DNA of 64,000 nucleotides from Atlantibacter subterraneus (GTDB taxonomy: Bacteria; Pseudomonadota; Gammaproteobacteria; Enterobacterales; Enterobacteriaceae): NCBI RefSeq assembly GCF_027853245.1, contig NZ_JAPTZM010000004.1, one strand, 5' to 3'. Shown one piece after another: positions 49,799 to 58,161 of this stretch. Within the stretch, counting starts at the first letter, position 1; the number at the start of each line of letters is the position of its first letter. Made by a program: the position numbers and the translations under genes. Under the pieces are notes generated by a model that was given only the letters and a program-made list of their open reading frames with translations, was not told the DNA's origin and made no database searches.

Positions 49799-50038
49799 AT
49801 GCAGACAACAGTTAATATCCAACCCATTTTAGTAAATCGCGAGCGCGTTCAGGAAATGCTGGGAGGGATCTCGCGCACCACCTTTTACCGTAAACGTAAA
49901 GAGTGGGAAAAGGTCGGCACCCCTTTCCCGGAGGAAGTCAAAGAACTTCATCCGCCTAAAGGCGGCGCACTCTTTCGCTACGTTGAAGTAATTCAGTTTT
50001 GCAAAGATAAGGGGCTGCTGCCAGAGGCACACAACTGA
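49799..50038 (+). CDS. Excisionase-like helix-turn-helix protein
   Basis: 79 residues from the ATG at 49799 (GGAGAGAAG upstream). MerR/AlpA-like winged helix: ILVNRERVQEMLGGISRTTF, YRKRKEWEKVGTPFPEEVKE. Placed at the end of the pL operon and converging with the integrase gene, the usual excisionase position. Its 3' end overlaps the integrase 3' end by 46 bases on the other strand. Confidence 0.8.
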   Translation: MQTTVNIQPILVNRERVQEMLGGISRTTFYRKRKEWEKVGTPFPEEVKELHPPKGGALFRYVEVIQFCKDKGLLPEAHN

Positions 50039-51204
50039 ATTTTCTCAGCCCACTTGTCTGCTGCTTCCTGCTGTTCGAGGATGTAATCGTACTGGTCATA
50101 AATAGCCAGCATCCCCGTCAGTTTATGCCCCAGAATTTTTTCGGAAACATGGGGCGCAACACCCATCTCAGCCATTTTTGTTTTGCATGTTCGTCTGAAA
50201 TCGTGGTTCGACCAGTGAGGGCATCCCATAATTTGTTCCACCTGCTCAGCAAACGATATCAGCGTACTTGCTGCCATTGGCCTGTCTTCCTGTATTTTGG
50301 CTGGGGGAAAAACGATTTGCAGATTCGGATAAAGGTTGAAAATCTGTTCCAGATACTCAGCAGCTAGCCTGGAAATCCCGCGAACGAATCGTTTTCTGGT
50401 CTTCGAATTTTCCTTTGGGATCACCCAGTATCGCTCTTTCAGATTGAAGTCGGCTTTGCGAGCAAGTCTTAACTCAACGCCGCGGCATCCGGTTAGAAAA
50501 ATCAGCTTAATCATCAGCTGATTCTGCCAGGCCATTTTCGTTTTGCTCACTGAATTCCAGAACAGGCCGATCTCTTCATCGTTCAAATAGCGCTCGCCGT
50601 CCTCCGGGCGTTTCCCCACATCATTCAGTTCAAGAAGCATTAGCGCGTTTGAGGTGATCCGTTTTCTGCGCAGGGCGTACCGCACAACTTGTTTCATTTT
50701 TACCAGGACGTTACCAGCCTGTACCGGCGACCCTGCTTTGCTAATGGACAGAAAAATCTTTTCCCAGTGAGTGGGATCCATATCATCAACAATCATCCTT
50801 CCATATTTGTCTGTGACGTGAAGCTTAAGCATCCTTGTCCAGTATTCGTATTTGACCAGCTCTTTCACAGACGGGCTTTCCAGCCATTCATCCACCAGCA
50901 CACTAATGCTTGGCGAACTTGCCGCCTGCTCTTTCACCAGTTTGCGTTGAACGGCGGGATCTTTACCTTCTTCCAGCCATTTTTTGCATTGCTCCATTGC
51001 TTCACGGGCTTCTTTGATGGATAGCTTCCCGTACGTGCCAAGCTTAAGGCGCACAGGCTTTCCGTTAAAACGGTACCGGTACTGAAAAGTTATCAGGCCC
51101 TTCGGGCTTATTCTCGCAGACAATCCTCCACCATCCGGGAGCTCGTCCGGACCATCGTAAGGCTTTCCGTCGATACGTCTTAGTTTAGTGTCGTTAAGGG
51201 GCAT
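49993..51204 (-). CDS. int: Tyrosine-type integrase
   Basis: 403 residues, P4/DLP12-like long form: N-terminal arm-binding DUF4102 (MPLNDTKLRRIDGKPYDGPD, FQYRYRFNGKPVRLKLGTYG), core-binding domain, and catalytic domain with TGCRGVELRLAR (Arg), HDFRRTCKTKM (His/Arg) and ILGHKLTGMLAIYDQYDY (Tyr near residue 374). It integrates the phage in the thrS leader. The start is 190 bases from attR with the arm-type sites between. The displaced thrS promoter beyond attR points at this gene. Confidence 0.96.
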   Translation of the reverse strand: MPLNDTKLRRIDGKPYDGPDELPDGGGLSARISPKGLITFQYRYRFNGKPVRLKLGTYGKLSIKEAREAMEQCKKWLEEGKDPAVQRKLVKEQAASSPSISVLVDEWLESPSVKELVKYEYWTRMLKLHVTDKYGRMIVDDMDPTHWEKIFLSISKAGSPVQAGNVLVKMKQVVRYALRRKRITSNALMLLELNDVGKRPEDGERYLNDEEIGLFWNSVSKTKMAWQNQLMIKLIFLTGCRGVELRLARKADFNLKERYWVIPKENSKTRKRFVRGISRLAAEYLEQIFNLYPNLQIVFPPAKIQEDRPMAASTLISFAEQVEQIMGCPHWSNHDFRRTCKTKMAEMGVAPHVSEKILGHKLTGMLAIYDQYDYILEQQEAADKWAEKIQLCASGSSPLSLQN

Positions 51205-51229
51205 TCTGTTGCCTGTTAGCCGTTAGTTT

Positions 51230-51265
51230 TTGGTACACGATTTGGTACACGATTTGGTACACAAA
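51230..51265. repeat. Right arm-type integrase sites, three tandem 12-mers
   Basis: TTGGTACACGAT at 51230-51241 and 51242-51253, TTGGTACACAAA at 51254-51265: a strict 12-base period. Same motif as the two left copies at 349-372, in the same orientation. They overlap the region just upstream of the integrase start, so they may also let integrase control its own promoter. Confidence 0.75.
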
Positions 51266-51394
51266 TATTACGGCACGAACCTAATCAAGGTGAACTAATT
51301 TGAAACGGGTAATTTTGAAAAAGTGAGGCATGGCGCGGGAATAGTGAAACGGATGCAAACGGAAGTGAATAGATTGAAATAGCGGAAGTTACTT

Positions 51395-51416
51395 ACACGA
51401 AAGATCACATACGAAA
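51395..51416. repeat. attR core, 22-bp direct repeat
   Basis: Exact copy of 271-292. To its right is the original upstream part of the thrS leader. To its left the sequence is phage DNA and lacks the 3' arm of the anticodon-like hairpin, so the hairpin is not formed here. Confidence 0.93.
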
Positions 51417-51449
51417 CAGTAATATTTAATCATTATCAACAGGTTATGG

Positions 51450-51471
51450 GCAGATTCCCGCTGCACTCTGC
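51450..51471 (-). promoter_or_regulatory. Displaced upstream thrS operator hairpin
   Basis: On the minus strand GCAGA pairs with TCTGC around a 12-base loop, upstream of the att core in the original thrS leader. E. coli thrS has a second hairpin in its operator upstream of the anticodon-like one; this is the likely counterpart, now separated from thrS by the prophage. Confidence 0.55.
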
Positions 51472-51540
51472 GAAATATGGTCCTTACGCGTACGAAACGC
51501 TGTAAACACCTCGGCCCGCCAGTTGATAACACCGCTTGCA

Positions 51541-51569
51541 ATATTACACATCATCAGCAAGGGGTTAAA
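51541..51569 (-). promoter_or_regulatory. Displaced native thrS promoter
   Basis: Minus strand TTTAAC (51569-51564), 17 bases, TAATAT (51546-51541). A start near 51534 would give, in an empty site, a leader of about 168 bases to the thrS ATG, near the roughly 160 bases known for E. coli. In the lysogen it points through attR at the integrase gene. Confidence 0.55.
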
Positions 51570-51680
51570 GGCTCTATCGATTCATCGCGCATGATTAAGC
51601 CATAACCACGACGGTTAATCACAAAAATACGGCGTTGGTCAGGACTATTTTGACCAGATTGAAGGCATCAAAAGGAGTAA

Positions 51681-51707
51681 AGAAAACAGGCCGGTATTAA
51701 CCGGCCT
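51681..51707 (-). terminator. Terminator after ydiY
   Basis: AGGCCGG/CCGGCCT stem (51688-51707) followed on the minus strand by GTTTTCTTT, 6 bases past the ydiY stop. Confidence 0.85.
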
Positions 51708-51712
51708 GATAA

Positions 51713-52471
51713 TCACATTTTATAGCCCAGCGTTACAGAAGTGCGGGTATCGGTGTGATCGGGCGCGCTGGCCGGCGGGTTGGAGTTCCAGGTGACGTTA
51801 TAAGCGACTTTCAGTCCAAAGTGCTCGTTAATCGCAACGTTCAACGCGGTTTCGGAGTTCACGGTGGTGTCGTCCGCGCCGAACACGGAAACGCCCTGGG
51901 TGAATTTCGCGTTATCGGTGAACTGCCACGCGTAAGCGCCGGAGGCATAGCCCAGCGCCTGGGTTTTGTCAGTGCCGTCGGTGTATTCGTCGTAACGCAC
52001 ACCCGGACCGAATTCAAAACGCAGGCTGTGAACCGGCCCGTTGAGGAACTGGCGACCGTAACCGGCGGTGAGCACATCGCGCTCATGGTAACCGTTGTAA
52101 CGATCCGTCAGCCAGCTGCCCTGCCCGAACAGATAGTCGACGTCAGTCATGTTGTAACGGCTACGACCGCCCAGCGCGTATTTCTCGGAGGAACGTTCGT
52201 CGTTGGAGGAGTTGTTGCTGGCATTTCCCCACAAAGACCACGCGGTGGTGCTGCCGTACCAGGTCAGCGCGCTATCTGCGGTCAGAGAGGAACTCTTGGT
52301 ATTACCAGACTGCGCCAGATAACCACCGTTGAGATAGCCTTCGAAAGGCTTTTTCGCACTGGAAGGATCATCCATGACAGTAAAAACGGAATCATCAGCG
52401 GTTGCGAAATGACTGAACAACGCGCTCCCCGCCAGCATAACCACTGCGGGTACTGTCTTTAAAAGCTTCAT
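51713..52471 (-). CDS. ydiY: DUF481 outer-membrane protein YdiY
   Basis: 252 residues with a signal peptide (VPAVVMLAGSALFSHFATA, cut about residue 25) and a repeated beta-strand pattern ending in VTLGYKM, as in outer-membrane barrels of DUF481. E. coli YdiY is the counterpart, acid-inducible by report; its position next to pfkB matches. Acts in the outer membrane; substrate unknown. A minus-strand hairpin with a T-run (around 52495-52516) in its leader could be an attenuator but has only a 4-bp stem. Confidence 0.92.
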   Translation of the reverse strand: MKLLKTVPAVVMLAGSALFSHFATADDSVFTVMDDPSSAKKPFEGYLNGGYLAQSGNTKSSSLTADSALTWYGSTTAWSLWGNASNNSSNDERSSEKYALGGRSRYNMTDVDYLFGQGSWLTDRYNGYHERDVLTAGYGRQFLNGPVHSLRFEFGPGVRYDEYTDGTDKTQALGYASGAYAWQFTDNAKFTQGVSVFGADDTTVNSETALNVAINEHFGLKVAYNVTWNSNPPASAPDHTDTRTSVTLGYKM

Positions 52472-52764
52472 TTAATTTTTAAGGTCCGCACAACAAAAAA
52501 AGAGACCATAACGGTCCCGGAAACTCTCCACGGGATCAACGAACCGGTCCACGGGAAAGGTAACAAATTATAAAAAGCCACGAATTACATAGCAATGAGT
52601 TCCTGAATCATTTTTTGTATAAGAGAGATCTGAAAATCGCTTTTATTTCATAATGATAAAGCGTCAGCCTTAAGTGCTATTCATATTAAAAATCATAGTG
52701 TTAATTGACACTTCCTCACGCCATGAGTGCTACGCTTAGGTCAGCCCATTCAAAAGGAGGTTAT

Positions 52765-53694
52765 ATGGTTCCGGTATTTACCCTGACGCTCGCCCCCTCA
52801 CTGGACAGCGCGACGGTCACGCCGCAAATCTACCCTGAAGGGAAATTACGCTGTACCGCTCCGGTATTCGAACCCGGTGGCGGCGGAATTAACGTTGCCC
52901 GCGCCATCAGCCATTTAGGCGGGAACGCCACGGCGCTGTTCCCCGCTGGCGGCGCTACCGGCGAGCATCTCACCGCCCTGCTTGAAGAAGAAAACGTCAG
53001 CGTTGACACCATCTCGTCTCATGACTGGACGCGCCAGAATCTGCACGTACACGTTGAAGCCAGCGGCGAACAGTACCGCTTTGTGATGCCCGGCGCGCAC
53101 CTGTCGCAGGACGAGTTTCGGCAACTTGAGGAAAAAGTGCTGGCCATTCAATCCGGTGCGCTGCTGGTGGTGAGCGGCAGCCTGCCACCGGGCGTTGACC
53201 TGGCTGATTTTACGCAGCTGATTGCCCGCGCCCAGCAAAACGGTCTGCGCTGCATTATCGACAGCTCCGGCGAGGCGCTGGCCGCCGCGCTGGACATCGG
53301 CGGCATCGAGCTGGTGAAACCCAACCAGAAAGAGCTGGCCGCGTTGGTAGGCCGTGATTTAACCCAGCCTGACGATGTGCGCCAGGCGGCACAGGAGCTG
53401 GTGCGCAGCGGTAAAGCCAAACGCGTGGTGGTGTCGCTCGGGCCGCAGGGTGCGCTAGGCGTCGACGAGACAGATTGCGTGCAGGTGGTGCCGCCGCCGG
53501 TTAAAAGCCAGAGCACCGTCGGCGCAGGCGACAGCATGGTCGGCGCAATGACGCTGAAGCTCGCCCAGCAGGCTTCGCTGCTGGAAATGGTGCGCTACGG
53601 CGTGGCGGCCGGGAGCGCAGCAACGTTAAATCAGGGAACGCGTCTCTGTTCCCATGAGAATACGGAAAAGATTTATCAATATTTGCAAAGCTAA
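52765..53694 (+). CDS. pfkB: 6-phosphofructokinase II
   Basis: 309 residues from the ATG at 52765 with AAAGGAGG upstream, equal in length to E. coli PfkB. PfkB/ribokinase fold: GGGGINVARAISHLGG near residues 38-53 and the ATP/catalytic motif STVGAGDSMVGAMTLK near 250-265 with the catalytic Asp. Phosphorylates fructose 6-phosphate in glycolysis as the minor isozyme. Divergent from ydiY. Confidence 0.97.
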   Translation: MVPVFTLTLAPSLDSATVTPQIYPEGKLRCTAPVFEPGGGGINVARAISHLGGNATALFPAGGATGEHLTALLEEENVSVDTISSHDWTRQNLHVHVEASGEQYRFVMPGAHLSQDEFRQLEEKVLAIQSGALLVVSGSLPPGVDLADFTQLIARAQQNGLRCIIDSSGEALAAALDIGGIELVKPNQKELAALVGRDLTQPDDVRQAAQELVRSGKAKRVVVSLGPQGALGVDETDCVQVVPPPVKSQSTVGAGDSMVGAMTLKLAQQASLLEMVRYGVAAGSAATLNQGTRLCSHENTEKIYQYLQS

Positions 53695-53788
53695 ATTTGC
53701 AAAGCTAACCTCAGCCTGGTCATTAATTGCGCGATTCATCAGCGCATCGGCTATGCTGAAATCTTTCGGGTAAACAAAGAGGTGAATG

Positions 53789-54079
53789 ATGGCTACTGGA
53801 GATATTAAGCGTTACGTTGTCACGTTTCGCTTTCATGAGGAAAACCTGACGGATATTAATGAGCTTAACAATCACCTGACCCGCGGCGGTTTCACGCTCA
53901 CCATGAGTGACGACGACGGCAAAGTACATGAGCTGGGCATCAATACTTTTGGGTTGATCACCGCCCAGGATGAGCAGGAAGTCCGGGAGCTGGCGGAAGG
54001 CTTAGGCGAGTCGGCCCTCGGTAAGAAACCGGAAGTGGATATCACCACCTGGGAAGCCTGGCAGGCGGATGATTCCTGA
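53789..54079 (+). CDS. ydiZ: Conserved small protein YdiZ
   Basis: 96 residues from the second of two ATGs (GAGGTGA seven bases upstream), MATGDIKRYVVTFRFHEENL ... LNNHLTRGGFTLTM ... HELGINTFGLI. Clear counterpart of E. coli YdiZ, same length and position after pfkB. Function unknown. Confidence 0.93.
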   Translation: MATGDIKRYVVTFRFHEENLTDINELNNHLTRGGFTLTMSDDDGKVHELGINTFGLITAQDEQEVRELAEGLGESALGKKPEVDITTWEAWQADDS

Positions 54080-54182
54080 TATAAAGGCAGGTTGTCGCGT
54101 CGGGATGTGCGCCAGTTCCTGTTTTTAACCGGTAGTAATGCGCTAAGGTAATGAAATATCAGGCAACCTGGGGAGAGACATT

Positions 54183-55043
54183 ATGTGGCAAGCCATCAGT
54201 CGTCTGTTAGCAGAGCAGTTCGGCGAGCAGGAACTCACGCAGCGCACCGAATTACCCGGCGGAGAAATCCACGCCGCGTGGCGGGTGCGTTACGGCACCC
54301 ATGAGGTGTTCGTAAAGTGTGACGATCGCGAGCTGTTGCCGATTTTCACCGCAGAGGCTGACCAACTCGCCCTGCTTGCCCGTAGTCAAACCGTTCGGGT
54401 GCCTGAAGTGTGGGGCGTCGGCAGCGACCGGGATTACAGCTTTGTGCTGCTGGAATACCTCGAACCGCGCCCGCTCGATGCCCATAATGCCTTCCTGCTG
54501 GGCCAGCAACTGGCGCGCCTCCACCAGTGGAGCGACCAGCCGCAATTCGGCCTCGATTTTGACAACGATCTCTCCACCACCCCGCAGCCCAACGCCTGGC
54601 AACGCAAATGGTCGACCTTTTTCGCCGAGCAGCGTATCGGCTGGCAGCTGGAGCTGGCGGCGGAAAAAGGCCTGGAATTTGGCGATATCGATCTGATTGT
54701 CGATGTGGTGGCGGCGCAGCTGGCATCCCACCAGCCGCAGCCGTCGCTGTTGCATGGCGATTTGTGGTCAGGCAACTGCGCGCTGGGACCGGATGGTCCC
54801 TATATCTTTGACCCGGCCTGCTACTGGGGCGACAGGGAGTGCGATCTGGCGATGCTGCCGCTCCACCCCGACCAGCCGCCGCAAATCTACGACGGCTACC
54901 AGTCCGTTTCTCCCCTGCCCGCTGGCTTCCTGCAGCGCCAGCCGCTTTATCAGCTGTATACCCTGTTGAACCGCGCCATTTTGTTTGGCGGTAATCATCT
55001 GGTTGCGGCGCAAAAGGCGCTGGAGAGGATCCTGGCGGCTTAA
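54183..55043 (+). CDS. yniA: Fructosamine kinase family protein YniA
   Basis: 286 residues. Aminoglycoside-phosphotransferase-like fold: PGGEIHAAWRVRYGTHEVFV, SLLHGDLWSGNCALG (catalytic HGDLW) and YIFDPACYWGDRECDLAML (metal-binding DPA). Probably phosphorylates glycated proteins or small sugars to start their repair or removal. Same position as in E. coli. Followed by a bidirectional terminator. Confidence 0.95.
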   Translation: MWQAISRLLAEQFGEQELTQRTELPGGEIHAAWRVRYGTHEVFVKCDDRELLPIFTAEADQLALLARSQTVRVPEVWGVGSDRDYSFVLLEYLEPRPLDAHNAFLLGQQLARLHQWSDQPQFGLDFDNDLSTTPQPNAWQRKWSTFFAEQRIGWQLELAAEKGLEFGDIDLIVDVVAAQLASHQPQPSLLHGDLWSGNCALGPDGPYIFDPACYWGDRECDLAMLPLHPDQPPQIYDGYQSVSPLPAGFLQRQPLYQLYTLLNRAILFGGNHLVAAQKALERILAA

Positions 55044-55047
55044 CAAT

Positions 55048-55072
55048 AACGCTCCCAACCGGGAGCGTTTTT
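55048..55072 (+). terminator. Terminator between yniA and yniB (convergent)
   Basis: Nine-base stem AACGCTCCC/GGGAGCGTT (55048-55069) with T on the plus strand; shared by the convergent genes on either side. Confidence 0.85.
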
Positions 55073-55608
55073 TACATAAACCCCAGTAACGTAAAGAAGA
55101 AATACCCGGCGATAATCACAATCACCGGCAGGATATACAGCGGGAATATTTGAAGGAAAATAGTGTGGCGAGGCACCACAATGCGCTCCTCAAGCTGCGC
55201 TTTGGTCAGCCCGTCGGCCCCTTTCGCCTGTTCCAGAATCAGCTGATCCTGAATCCCCTCGCGCAGGAAACGCGCCTGGCGGCTCATTCGCGCGCCGGAA
55301 GCCTGCAGCGCCAGCCCGACAAAAATCAGAATAAAGATGATCCAAAAGGTGATATTAGCCTGATGCTGAAAATCAGGCAGCGGCGAGTTATACCAGAAAA
55401 AATTCAGAAACGGCGTATTGAAGCGCATCATATCAATCATGATATGGGCGAAATCCAGCATAACGGCATTGATGCCCGGCTGTTTTTCGCTGTGCTCATA
55501 CATAAATTTCAGTACTGAAATCAGCGTTGAAATAACCGCCGGTATAAAGATAATCCACCCGGCAAGGCGTTTTACAACAGCAATGCGTCCAGCTTGTTGA
55601 TACGTCAT
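55072..55608 (-). CDS. yniB: Inner-membrane protein YniB
   Basis: 178 residues from the ATG at 55608 (AAGGGGAAA upstream), MTYQQAGRIAVVKRLAGWII. Three or four membrane segments (WIIFIPAVISTLISVLKFMY, ITFWIIFILIFVGLALQASG, IFPLYILPVIVIIAGYFFFT). E. coli YniB is the counterpart at the same place. Function unknown. Confidence 0.93.
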   Translation of the reverse strand: MTYQQAGRIAVVKRLAGWIIFIPAVISTLISVLKFMYEHSEKQPGINAVMLDFAHIMIDMMRFNTPFLNFFWYNSPLPDFQHQANITFWIIFILIFVGLALQASGARMSRQARFLREGIQDQLILEQAKGADGLTKAQLEERIVVPRHTIFLQIFPLYILPVIVIIAGYFFFTLLGFM

Positions 55609-55763
55609 TTTTTCCCCTTGTAAGACGCTACATTCTCGAAACAAGTCTACCTGCTCAACCACTATTCCGCCTGAAGTTTACTGCGAAATTCACAAAGCGG
55701 TAGCGATAAGCTGATTTTCAGGCTATTGATAACACAACATGTTAACCACAGGAGTGATGACTG

Positions 55764-56432
55764 ATGCCTGATTCGCGCCCGATCCTCGCCGCGATTTTCG
55801 ATATGGATGGCCTGCTGATTGATTCAGAGCCGCTTTGGGATAAAGCGGAGCTGGAGATCATGGCGACGCTTGGCGTGGATGTTTCCCGCCGCCATGAACT
55901 GCCTGATACATTAGGTTTACGCATCGATTTGGTGGTGGATCTCTGGTTTATCCACCAGCCCTGGAATGGCCCGTCGAAAGCGGAAGTGACCGACCGCATC
56001 ATTACCCGGGCGATTACCCTGATTGAAGAGCAGCGCCCTGCCTTGCCAGGGGTAAACGAAGCGGTAGCGTTGTGCAAAGCGCAGGGGCTTAAAGTCGGCC
56101 TGGCGTCGGCGTCCCCGCTGCGCATGCTGGAAAGCGTGCTGTCGATACTCGGTTTGCGCGACCAGTTCGATGCTGTCTCCTCGGCGGAAAAACTGCCTTA
56201 CAGCAAGCCGCACCCGCAGGTCTATCTGGATGCCGCGGCTAAGCTGGGCGTCGACCCGCTGTGCTGCGTCACGCTGGAAGACTCGGTCAACGGGATGATT
56301 GCCACCAAAGCCGCGCGGATGCGCTCGATTGTGGTTCCCGCCGCCGAAAACCGCGCCGATCCACGCTGGGTATTAGCCGACGCTAAACTCGACTCGCTGG
56401 AGCAGCTCACCCTCAGCCATTTAATTGGCTAA
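55764..56432 (+). CDS. hxpB: Sugar phosphatase HxpB (YniC), HAD family
   Basis: 222 residues. HAD motifs: AIFDMDGLLIDSEP (nucleophile Asp and acid Asp), SSAEKLPYSKPHP with the Lys, and TLEDSVNGMIA. Dephosphorylates hexose phosphates such as 2-deoxyglucose 6-phosphate. Same position and length as in E. coli. Confidence 0.96.
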   Translation: MPDSRPILAAIFDMDGLLIDSEPLWDKAELEIMATLGVDVSRRHELPDTLGLRIDLVVDLWFIHQPWNGPSKAEVTDRIITRAITLIEEQRPALPGVNEAVALCKAQGLKVGLASASPLRMLESVLSILGLRDQFDAVSSAEKLPYSKPHPQVYLDAAAKLGVDPLCCVTLEDSVNGMIATKAARMRSIVVPAAENRADPRWVLADAKLDSLEQLTLSHLIG

Positions 56433-56444
56433 CTCCCCGTCATA

Positions 56445-56468
56445 AAGACGGCTCAGGCCGTCTTTTTT
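56445..56468 (+). terminator. Terminator after hxpB
   Basis: AAGACGGC/GCCGTCTT stem (56445-56464) with six T, 12 bases past the stop. Confidence 0.88.
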
Positions 56469-56572
56469 ATACCCTCATCATATTTTTGAAACATTGTTTT
56501 ATTTTTATCTGGTTATTTTCTTTTCCCCGCCTATGATCGTATCGATAACATCCAGCAGATAACGAGGACATT

Positions 56573-57334
56573 ATGATTCTTGATGCATTTAACCTTGCGG
56601 GTAAGGTCGCGATTGTGACGGGTTGTGACACCGGGCTGGGCCAGGGAATGACGCTGGGGCTTGCTCAGGCGGGATGCGATATCGTTGGTGTGAACCGCAA
56701 AATCCCGCACGATACCGAGCAAAAAGTCACGGCGCTGGGGCGGCGTTTTACCGCTATCCAGGCTGATTTAAGCCGCCAGGATGATATCGGCGCTATTGTA
56801 CAGACTGCGGTAGAACGTATGGGTCGGGTAGATATTCTGGTTAATAATGCCGGCACCATCCGCCGGGAAGACGCGTTGAATTTCAGCGAGCAGGACTGGG
56901 ACGACGTGATGAACCTGAATCTCAAGTCGGTTTTCTTCTTATCCCAGGCGGTTGCCCGGCAGTTTATCGCCCAGGGCGGCGGCGGCAAAATCATTAATAT
57001 CGCCTCGATGCTCTCTTTCCAGGGCGGCATTCGCGTCCCCTCCTATACCGCCTCGAAAAGCGGCGTGCTGGGTTTAACCAGGCTGCTGGCCAATGAGTGG
57101 GCAGCGCATCACATTAACGTTAACGCCATCGCGCCGGGCTATATGGCGACCAACAATACCCAACAGTTGCGCGAAGACGCCGTGCGCAACCAGGAAATCC
57201 TCGATCGCATCCCCGCTGCGCGTTGGGGCGAACCGGCGGATTTGCAGGGCCCGGTGGTGTTTTTAGCCTCCGAAGCGTCGGCCTATATCAACGGTTACAC
57301 GATTGCTGTGGATGGCGGCTGGCTGGCGCGCTAA
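56573..57334 (+). CDS. kduD: KduD-like short-chain dehydrogenase
   Basis: 253 residues. SDR motifs: TGCDTGLGQGM (NAD binding), NNAG, catalytic IASMLSFQGGIRVPSYTASKSG. Length and sequence close to 2-dehydro-3-deoxy-D-gluconate 5-dehydrogenase (KduD), which acts in breakdown of pectin or glycosaminoglycan uronates. It lacks the usual kduI neighbour and stands between hxpB and ydjM, where E. coli has no gene, so it was either inserted here or moved. It may be a second KduD-type gene; whether it does the same reaction is not certain. Confidence 0.85.
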   Translation: MILDAFNLAGKVAIVTGCDTGLGQGMTLGLAQAGCDIVGVNRKIPHDTEQKVTALGRRFTAIQADLSRQDDIGAIVQTAVERMGRVDILVNNAGTIRREDALNFSEQDWDDVMNLNLKSVFFLSQAVARQFIAQGGGGKIINIASMLSFQGGIRVPSYTASKSGVLGLTRLLANEWAAHHINVNAIAPGYMATNNTQQLREDAVRNQEILDRIPAARWGEPADLQGPVVFLASEASAYINGYTIAVDGGWLAR

Positions 57335-57382
57335 CACAATGACGATTCGGTGACAAAGAGTTACACCGTCACCGCTTCCGTA

Positions 57383-57420
57383 TACTGTATAAAAACCCTA
57401 TACTGGATGAATCGACAGTC
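57383..57420 (+). promoter_or_regulatory. LexA boxes upstream of ydjM
   Basis: Two adjoining SOS-box-like sequences: a degenerate tactgtataaaaaccctata (57383-57402) and one with intact core, CTG-gatgaatcga-CAG (57403-57418). E. coli ydjM also has two LexA sites. Confidence 0.75.
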
Positions 57421-57442
57421 AGCATTTTTCTGGGTTTTTAAC

Positions 57443-58033
57443 ATGACGGCGGAAGGCCACCTCTTTTTCTCCATTGCGTGTGCGGTGTTTGCCAAAAACG
57501 CCGAACTCACTCCTGTGCTGGCGCAGGGGGACTGGTGGCATATTATTCCGTCGGCAATTTTGACCTGTCTGCTGCCGGATATCGATCATCCTAAGTCGCT
57601 GCTCGGCCAGCGGTTGAAGTGGATTTCTAAACCCGTCGCCCGTGCCTTCGGCCATCGGGGCTTTACCCATAGCCTGCTTGCGGTGTTTATCGCCCTGACG
57701 CTGTTCTATCTGAAAGTGCCCGATAGCTGGATCATTCCGGCGGACGCCATTCAGGGCATGGTGCTGGGCTATCTGAGCCATATTCTGGCGGATATGCTGA
57801 CGCCTGCGGGCGTGCCGCTGCTGTGGCCCTGTCGCTGGCGCTTTCGTCTGCCGATCCTGATGCCGCAAAAAGGCAACCAGCTGGAGCGGGTGCTGTGCAT
57901 GGCGTTCTTTGTCTATGCGGTATGGATGCCCCAGGGCCTGCCAGAGAATAGCGCTATCCGCTGGTCTTCCCAGATGATTAATTCACTGCAAAACCAGTTC
58001 GATCGCTTTATTCATCACCAGACCGAGCGTTAA
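57443..58033 (+). CDS. ydjM: LexA-regulated inner-membrane protein YdjM
   Basis: 196 residues from the ATG at 57443 (MTAEGHLFFSIACAVFAKNA). Several membrane segments and conserved metal-site-like motifs (LLPDIDHPKS, GHRGFTHSLLA, GYLSHILADMLTPAG) of the YdjM/metal-dependent hydrolase membrane family. DNA-damage inducible in E. coli; role unclear. Matching SOS boxes lie upstream here. Confidence 0.93.
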   Translation: MTAEGHLFFSIACAVFAKNAELTPVLAQGDWWHIIPSAILTCLLPDIDHPKSLLGQRLKWISKPVARAFGHRGFTHSLLAVFIALTLFYLKVPDSWIIPADAIQGMVLGYLSHILADMLTPAGVPLLWPCRWRFRLPILMPQKGNQLERVLCMAFFVYAVWMPQGLPENSAIRWSSQMINSLQNQFDRFIHHQTER

Positions 58034-58161
58034 ACCAGCGGAAAACCACTTTTGGATATAATCAATTCCATTTGATTATAAGAACGTTCCGCGTCTTCTG
58101 TTACCCTTTGCGCCATAAAGACGGGCCACTTCGAGCCTGTCAGTGAAACAGGAGAACGGGG

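Larger units (their letters stand above)
51417..51687. other. Original thrS leader and promoter region, beyond attR
   Basis: No coding gene between attR and the ydiY terminator. Contains the displaced thrS operator hairpin (51450-51471) and promoter (51541-51569). Confidence 0.6.

Noticed and set aside
271..51416. tRNA gene as integration target
   Set aside because: No tRNA at either junction. The cloverleaf-like signal is the thrS operator hairpin, an mRNA structure.
52491..52522. Attenuator in the ydiY leader
   Set aside because: The hairpin GACC/GGTC with T7 has only four base pairs; too weak to list as a terminator.
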